The notes under the pieces: model-generated
What the model saw: only the letters and a program-made list of their open reading frames with translations
What the model was told of the DNA's origin: nothing
Database searches by the model: none
Translations under genes and position numbers: made by a program
In this document: positions 60,532 to 64,000 of the stretch, one piece after another
Layout of the letters: each line of letters starts with the position of its first letter
Position numbering within the stretch: the first letter of the stretch is position 1
Origin: Flagellimonas meridianipacifica
Lineage (GTDB): Bacteria > Bacteroidota > Bacteroidia > Flavobacteriales > Flavobacteriaceae
Direction: 5' to 3'
Assembly (NCBI RefSeq): GCF_003001695.1
Contig: NZ_PVYX01000001.1
Span: 620,001 to 684,000 of the forward strand
DNA length: 64,000 nt

Positions 60532-61572
60532 CTAAATTTTAAAAGTCCTGATAAAGTCAGCAATCAAAACTGGTACAGCAAATGAACCGATTTGGTCCCA
60601 GGAAATCCCATCCTTGATTTTTTCTGAAGGCTTAAGAATCCAAAACTGCGTATGTAAATGTTGATGGGATAGTTTATGGACAATGGGCTCTTCATTAAAA
60701 AGCACCAAAGATTCCAAATTTTTTCCGTAAGGTTTTTGCTGCAATTCTTTAACCATTGTATCATGGTCTGCAATACTACCGGTTTCCACCAAAGGAAATT
60801 GATACAGATTTTGCCATATACCCTTTCCTTTTCTTTGCTCGATAAGCGTGTTTTGGTTTGCGTCAACCAAAACCAGGTAGTTAAAGTAGCGATGTTTCAA
60901 TTTGGTCTTTCCCAACTTAACCGGAAGGCTTTTAACCCTATTCTCGTTTAGGGCAGCACATCCATCATTTAAAGGACATAAGAGACAGTATGGTTTTTTG
61001 GGAGCACATTGAATAGCACCAAATTCCATAATGCCCTGATTGTAGTCACGAATGTTTTTGGTATCCATTACCTCTCTGGCCAATTCCTTGAAATATTTTG
61101 TGCCCTTGGTGGAATTTATTGGAAGTTCAACACCGAAGTATCTGGATAAGACCCTATATACATTGCCATCCACAACAGGTTCTGGAATATCAAAACATAT
61201 GGAAGCAATAGCACTTGCTGTATAGTCACCCACACCTTTAAGCTGTTTTAGGCCCTCATAGGAATTTGGAAATTCACCTCCAAAATCCTTTACAACCATT
61301 TTTGCCGTAGCATGCAGATTCCGTGCCCTGGAGTAATAGCCCAAACCCTGCCATAGTTTCAATACTTTTTCTTCTGGAGCAGCAGCTAAGTCCTGTACGG
61401 TGGGAAATGCTTCTATGAATTTGAAATAGTAGGGCGTTCCCTGTACAACCCTGGTCTGTTGTAATATAATCTCAGAAAGCCAGATTTTATAGGGATCCCT
61501 GGTACTTCGCCAAGGTAATTCCCGTTTATGCTCTTTGTACCAGTTCAATACTTTTTGTGAAAAGCTCATCAA
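60532..61572 (-). CDS. mutY: A/G-specific adenine glycosylase MutY
   Basis: Removes adenine mispaired with 8-oxoguanine. The 346-residue enzyme has the helix-hairpin-helix and catalytic region (IILQQTRVVQGTPYYFKF with Glu; LKGVGDYTASAIASICFDIPEPVVDGNVYRVLSRYFG with Asp), the 4Fe-4S loop CAPKKPYCLLCPLNDGC and a C-terminal NUDIX-like domain. Divergent from the HU gene. The two adjacent Met codons at the start are equivalent. Confidence 0.97.
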   Translation of the reverse strand: MMSFSQKVLNWYKEHKRELPWRSTRDPYKIWLSEIILQQTRVVQGTPYYFKFIEAFPTVQDLAAAPEEKVLKLWQGLGYYSRARNLHATAKMVVKDFGGEFPNSYEGLKQLKGVGDYTASAIASICFDIPEPVVDGNVYRVLSRYFGVELPINSTKGTKYFKELAREVMDTKNIRDYNQGIMEFGAIQCAPKKPYCLLCPLNDGCAALNENRVKSLPVKLGKTKLKHRYFNYLVLVDANQNTLIEQRKGKGIWQNLYQFPLVETGSIADHDTMVKELQQKPYGKNLESLVLFNEEPIVHKLSHQHLHTQFWILKPSEKIKDGISWDQIGSFAVPVLIADFIRTFKI

Positions 61573-61649
61573 AAAAATTATGGAAAATAAAAGTAGTGGT
61601 TTATGTACTTAAAATTAAAGGCATTAAGCAAAAGATTAATTTAAATTTT

Positions 61650-61657
61650 TATATTTG
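61650..61657 (+). promoter_or_regulatory. HU gene promoter -7 box
   Basis: TATATTTG, a perfect TAnnTTTG box, 34 nt before the HU ATG. The preceding 30 nt are A/T-rich with no clear TTG. Confidence 0.55.
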
Positions 61658-61690
61658 CAAGCCTAAAAAAACAGAAATTAAATTAACGAA

Positions 61691-61981
61691 ATGACGAAAG
61701 CGGATATCGTAACTAGAATCTCGGAGAAACTAGGTATGGAAAAAGGAGATGTTCAAGCAACTGTTGAATCTTTTATGGAAGAAGTGAAATCGTCCTTGGA
61801 AAATGGCGACAATGTATACCTAAGAGGTTTTGGTAGCTTTGTCATTAAGACAAGAGCGGAAAAAACAGGTAGAAACATCTCTAAAAATACTACCATCAAA
61901 ATTCCGGCCCATAATATTCCTGCCTTTAAGCCTGCCAAAGTTTTTGTTGAAGGTGTTAAGAGCAACGTACAAGTAAAATAA
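61691..61981 (+). CDS. HU family DNA-binding protein
   Basis: A 96-residue nucleoid protein: MTKADIVTRISEKLGMEKGDVQATVESFMEEVKSSLENGDNVYLRGFGSFVIKTRAEKTGRNISKNTTIKIPAHNIPAFKPAKVFVE. It has the HU/IHF fold with the DNA-bending arms (GFGSF ... GRNI ... PAHNIPAFKPAK). It is monocistronic or shares a message with the very basic small gene 28 nt downstream. Confidence 0.97.
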   Translation: MTKADIVTRISEKLGMEKGDVQATVESFMEEVKSSLENGDNVYLRGFGSFVIKTRAEKTGRNISKNTTIKIPAHNIPAFKPAKVFVEGVKSNVQVK

Positions 61982-62008
61982 TTCAACTAACACTAAAGGA
62001 AAAGCTAT

Positions 62009-62098
62009 ATGCCGAGTGGTAAAAAGAGAAAAAGACATAAGGTAGCTACTCACAAGCGTAAGAAACGCAGAAGAGCAAACCGACACAAGAAAAAGTAG
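62009..62098 (+). CDS. 29-residue very basic protein (possible small ribosomal protein)
   Basis: Reads MPSGKKRKRHKVATHKRKKR then RRANRHKKK: about 60 percent Lys/Arg/His, no acidic residues. ATG at 62009, stop TAG at 62096-62098. It sits between HU and RNase G/E, a position in which short basic genes recur in Bacteroidota. Composition fits an rRNA-binding peptide such as bTHX or the recently described Bacteroidota protein bL38; I cannot decide which, if either. The stop codon lies inside the terminator stem. Confidence 0.78.
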   Translation: MPSGKKRKRHKVATHKRKKRRRANRHKKK

Positions 62099-62117
62099 TT
62101 GTTGCAACTACTTTTTC
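62090..62117 (+). terminator. Terminator of the HU/small basic gene message
   Basis: AAAAAGTAGTTG-TTG-CAACTACTTTTT, a perfect 12-bp stem with a 3-nt loop; the stop codon of the 29-residue gene lies in the 5' arm. Confidence 0.85.
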
Positions 62118-62256
62118 ATTTTACATGCATACGTTCTTTGACATAGAGATTCAAAATGAAGAATTTCAATCGGTTTAACAAAAAACCGATTCCAAATATT
62201 GTTTAATCATTTATTCCAAAAACACTTCACATTGGAATAAATCAAAATCGATTCAT

Positions 62257-63804
62257 GTGAATAGAGAATTAATCGTTAGATCTAGTTCTGAAGCAGTCGA
62301 TTTTGCCTTACTAAAAGATGGAAAACTCATTGAACTTCACAAGGATGAGGACGACAACAACTTTTCCGTTGGGGATATCTTCCTAGCCAAGATAAGAAAG
62401 CCCGTTACCGGACTCAATGCGGCCTTTGTCAACGTAGGTTATGAAAAAGATGCCTTTCTGCATTATCATGACCTTGGCCCGCAACTGTCATCCATGCTCA
62501 AGTTCATCAAAAAAGTAAGAACAGGGAAGCTTAGAGATTACACCCTGAAAGATTTTCCATTTGAAAAAGATATTGACAAGAATGGCAGCATCAATGATGT
62601 AATAAAAGCCAATCAGTCATTGTTGGTACAAATTGTAAAAGAACCCATTTCCACCAAAGGCCCAAGAATCAGCTCTGAACTTTCCATAGCAGGGCGTTAC
62701 TTGGTCATGGTTCCTTTTTCTGACCGTGTTTCCGTATCTCAAAAAATAGGAAGCAAAGAAGAAAAGGATAGATTGATACGCTTGGTGAAGAGTATCAAGC
62801 CCAAAGGATTTGGCGTTATTATCCGTACCGTTGCAGAAGGCAAAAAAGTTGCTGAACTGGACAAAGATCTTCAGAATCTGCTGACCAAATGGTCGGCAAT
62901 GTGCAAAAAACTGCAAAAGGCACCTCATCCTTCCAAAGTTTTGATAGAGCTTAATAGAGCTTCTTCCATACTTCGGGATGTTTTTAATGATTCCTTTACC
63001 GGAATCCATGTGGATGACGAGACTTTATATAATCAAATCAAAGATTATTTGCATGAGATTGCACCCCAAAAAGAATCCATAGTTAAACTATATTCAGGGT
63101 CTGCCCCTATTTTTGAAAAATTCGGAATAGAGCGTCAGATTAAGACTTCTTTTGGCAAAACGGCATCCATGAGCAAAGGAGCCTATTTGGTAATTGAACA
63201 TACCGAAGCACTCCATGTAATTGATGTAAATAGTGGAAACCGTTCGAATAAAGCGAAAAATCAAGAGGATACCGCACTTGAGGTAAACCTTTTGGCCGCT
63301 TCCGAAATTGCAAGGCAATTGCGACTTCGTGACATGGGTGGTATAATCGTGGTAGATTTTATTGATATGACCAAAGGCGATCATAGAAGAAAACTTTTTG
63401 ATCACCTGAGGGACGAGATGAAGGAAGACCGTGCGAAGCACAAAATATTGCCCCCAAGTAAATTTGGTCTCGTTCAAATTACGCGTCAACGTGTTCGCCC
63501 AGAAATGAACATTAAGACCAGTGAAGAGGACCCCAATGTGTCAGGAAAGGAAGTCGAAGCTCCGATTGTGTTGATTGATAAAATCAATGCAGATTTGGAA
63601 CGAATATTAAAAAGCAATAGAAAGCATAAGGATATTGTATTGAACCTACATCCATTTATTGCTGCATATTTGACCAAAGGATTTCCGTCACCACGATTCA
63701 AATGGTGGTTGGACCACAAGAAATGGATTAAGATTCAACCAAGGGATGCCTACACTTATCTAGAATATAGATTCAAAGACAAGGAAGGAAAGACCATCCG
63801 ATAA
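62257..63804 (+). CDS. rng: Ribonuclease E/G family protein, GTG start
   Basis: A 515-residue endoribonuclease: S1-like N-terminus (NFSVGDIFLAKIRKPVTGLNAAFVNVGYEKDAFLHYHDLGPQ), and the catalytic DNase-I-like region with VIDVNSGNRS, LLAASEIARQLRLRDMGGIIVVDFIDM (metal-binding Asp) and LGLVQ-type segment FGLVQITRQRVRPE. It processes rRNA and mRNA. The start is GTG at 62257, overlapping an out-of-frame ATG-TGA (62255-62260). Confidence 0.95.
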   Translation: MNRELIVRSSSEAVDFALLKDGKLIELHKDEDDNNFSVGDIFLAKIRKPVTGLNAAFVNVGYEKDAFLHYHDLGPQLSSMLKFIKKVRTGKLRDYTLKDFPFEKDIDKNGSINDVIKANQSLLVQIVKEPISTKGPRISSELSIAGRYLVMVPFSDRVSVSQKIGSKEEKDRLIRLVKSIKPKGFGVIIRTVAEGKKVAELDKDLQNLLTKWSAMCKKLQKAPHPSKVLIELNRASSILRDVFNDSFTGIHVDDETLYNQIKDYLHEIAPQKESIVKLYSGSAPIFEKFGIERQIKTSFGKTASMSKGAYLVIEHTEALHVIDVNSGNRSNKAKNQEDTALEVNLLAASEIARQLRLRDMGGIIVVDFIDMTKGDHRRKLFDHLRDEMKEDRAKHKILPPSKFGLVQITRQRVRPEMNIKTSEEDPNVSGKEVEAPIVLIDKINADLERILKSNRKHKDIVLNLHPFIAAYLTKGFPSPRFKWWLDHKKWIKIQPRDAYTYLEYRFKDKEGKTIR

Positions 63805-63807
63805 TAT

Positions 63808-63839
63808 AAAGCGACTTCAGCAATGGGGTCGCTTTTTTG
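63808..63839 (+). terminator. Terminator after RNase G/E gene
   Basis: AAAGCGAC ... GTCGCTTT, an 8-bp stem with a 12-nt loop, followed by TTTT, just beyond the stop at 63804. Confidence 0.8.
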
Positions 63840-63857
63840 TTTTTGTACTTTTAGCAA

Positions 63858-64000
63858 ATGAGCACATATGTACATTATTCAGTTCAGGAGGCCCAAAAAA
63901 AAATGGAACGTTACTGTGCTTATCAAGAGCGATGCCATAAGGAAGTCGAAAAGAAATTGAGGGAAATGCGTATGATTCCTGAAGCTATTGATAGTATAAT
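63858..64000 (+). CDS. recX: RecX family regulator, N-terminal part (runs off window end)
   Basis: From the ATG at 63858 the frame is open to the window edge (47 codons): STYVHYSVQEAQKKMERYCAYQERCHKEVEKKLREMRMIPEAIDSI. The YCAYQERCHKEVEKKL segment is the conserved start of Bacteroidota RecX, a RecA filament modulator. The rest is outside the window. Confidence 0.88.
   Translation, partial: MSTYVHYSVQEAQKKMERYCAYQERCHKEVEKKLREMRMIPEAIDSI

Noticed and set aside
1-64000. tRNA, rRNA, CRISPR arrays, insertion sequences, prophage
   Set aside because: No such elements were recognised by eye on either strand; a tRNAscan or IS search could miss-check this.

Overview
The window is a gene-dense chromosomal segment, low in GC by eye, from a member of the Flavobacteriaceae, most likely a marine Muricauda/Allomuricauda/Flagellimonas-type bacterium. 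Signs of this are the mutY-ssb-gldE-gldD gliding cluster, families typical of Bacteroidota (DUF3098, DUF3127, DUF4199, DUF4301, an extended L21), several TonB-dependent receptors, many lipoproteins, poor Shine-Dalgarno sequences, and promoters of the Bacteroidota sigma-A type (TTG-N18/19-TAnnTTTG) in front of leuS, rplU, ahcY, greA and HU. No rRNA, tRNA, insertion sequence, prophage or CRISPR array was seen. The genus is inferred, not proven.

Layout. 1-6.6 kb: leuS (truncated by the window edge), ftsX, DUF3098, uppP, a Cys-rich coiled-coil lipoprotein, truB, a TonB-like protein and a one-cysteine thioredoxin-fold protein. 6.7-14.1 kb (minus strand): a phytase-like lipoprotein whose start codon lies in the loop of a 15-bp perfect inverted repeat, then a TetR/ABC/HlyD/TolC/YitT operon whose ABC protein has a degenerate ATPase domain. 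14.1-17.8 kb: a LysR regulator divergent from an SbtA-type bicarbonate transporter, with two paralogous small proteins around them. 17.8-26.3 kb: housekeeping and repair genes (tag, aat, atoE-like, DUF3127, a histidine kinase, HIT, greA with a hairpin leader), a degenerate Rieske-like lipoprotein and a Gfo/Idh/MocA oxidoreductase.

26.3-38.4 kb holds thiamine and NAD-precursor functions. A TPP riboswitch precedes a TonB receptor and an NMT1/THI5-like protein without an export signal. A tightly overlapping operon further on encodes a thiamine-binding DUF77 protein, a PnuC-family transporter, a NadR-like kinase and DUF4301, which carries motifs recalling UDP-sugar pyrophosphorylases. Between them lie a hybrid histidine kinase, an NtrC-type sigma-54 activator, a PepSY-like secreted protein and two unlisted 33- and 36-residue single-span membrane proteins, each followed by strong terminators.

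38.5-52.8 kb: ahcY, a thioester-reductase-like SDR, a LytS/LytTR pair, a TonB receptor, an SDR/DinB-like pair, the L21/L27 genes and a pair of M16 peptidases (one active, one without the zinc site). 52.9-58.2 kb: a five-gene envelope operon (CxxxC protein, Met/His-rich barrel, TonB receptor, lipoprotein DJ-1/PfpI protein, small lipoprotein) that looks like metal, probably copper, handling. 58.2-64 kb: gldD, gldE, ssb, mutY, HU, a 29-residue very basic protein, RNase G/E and the start of recX.
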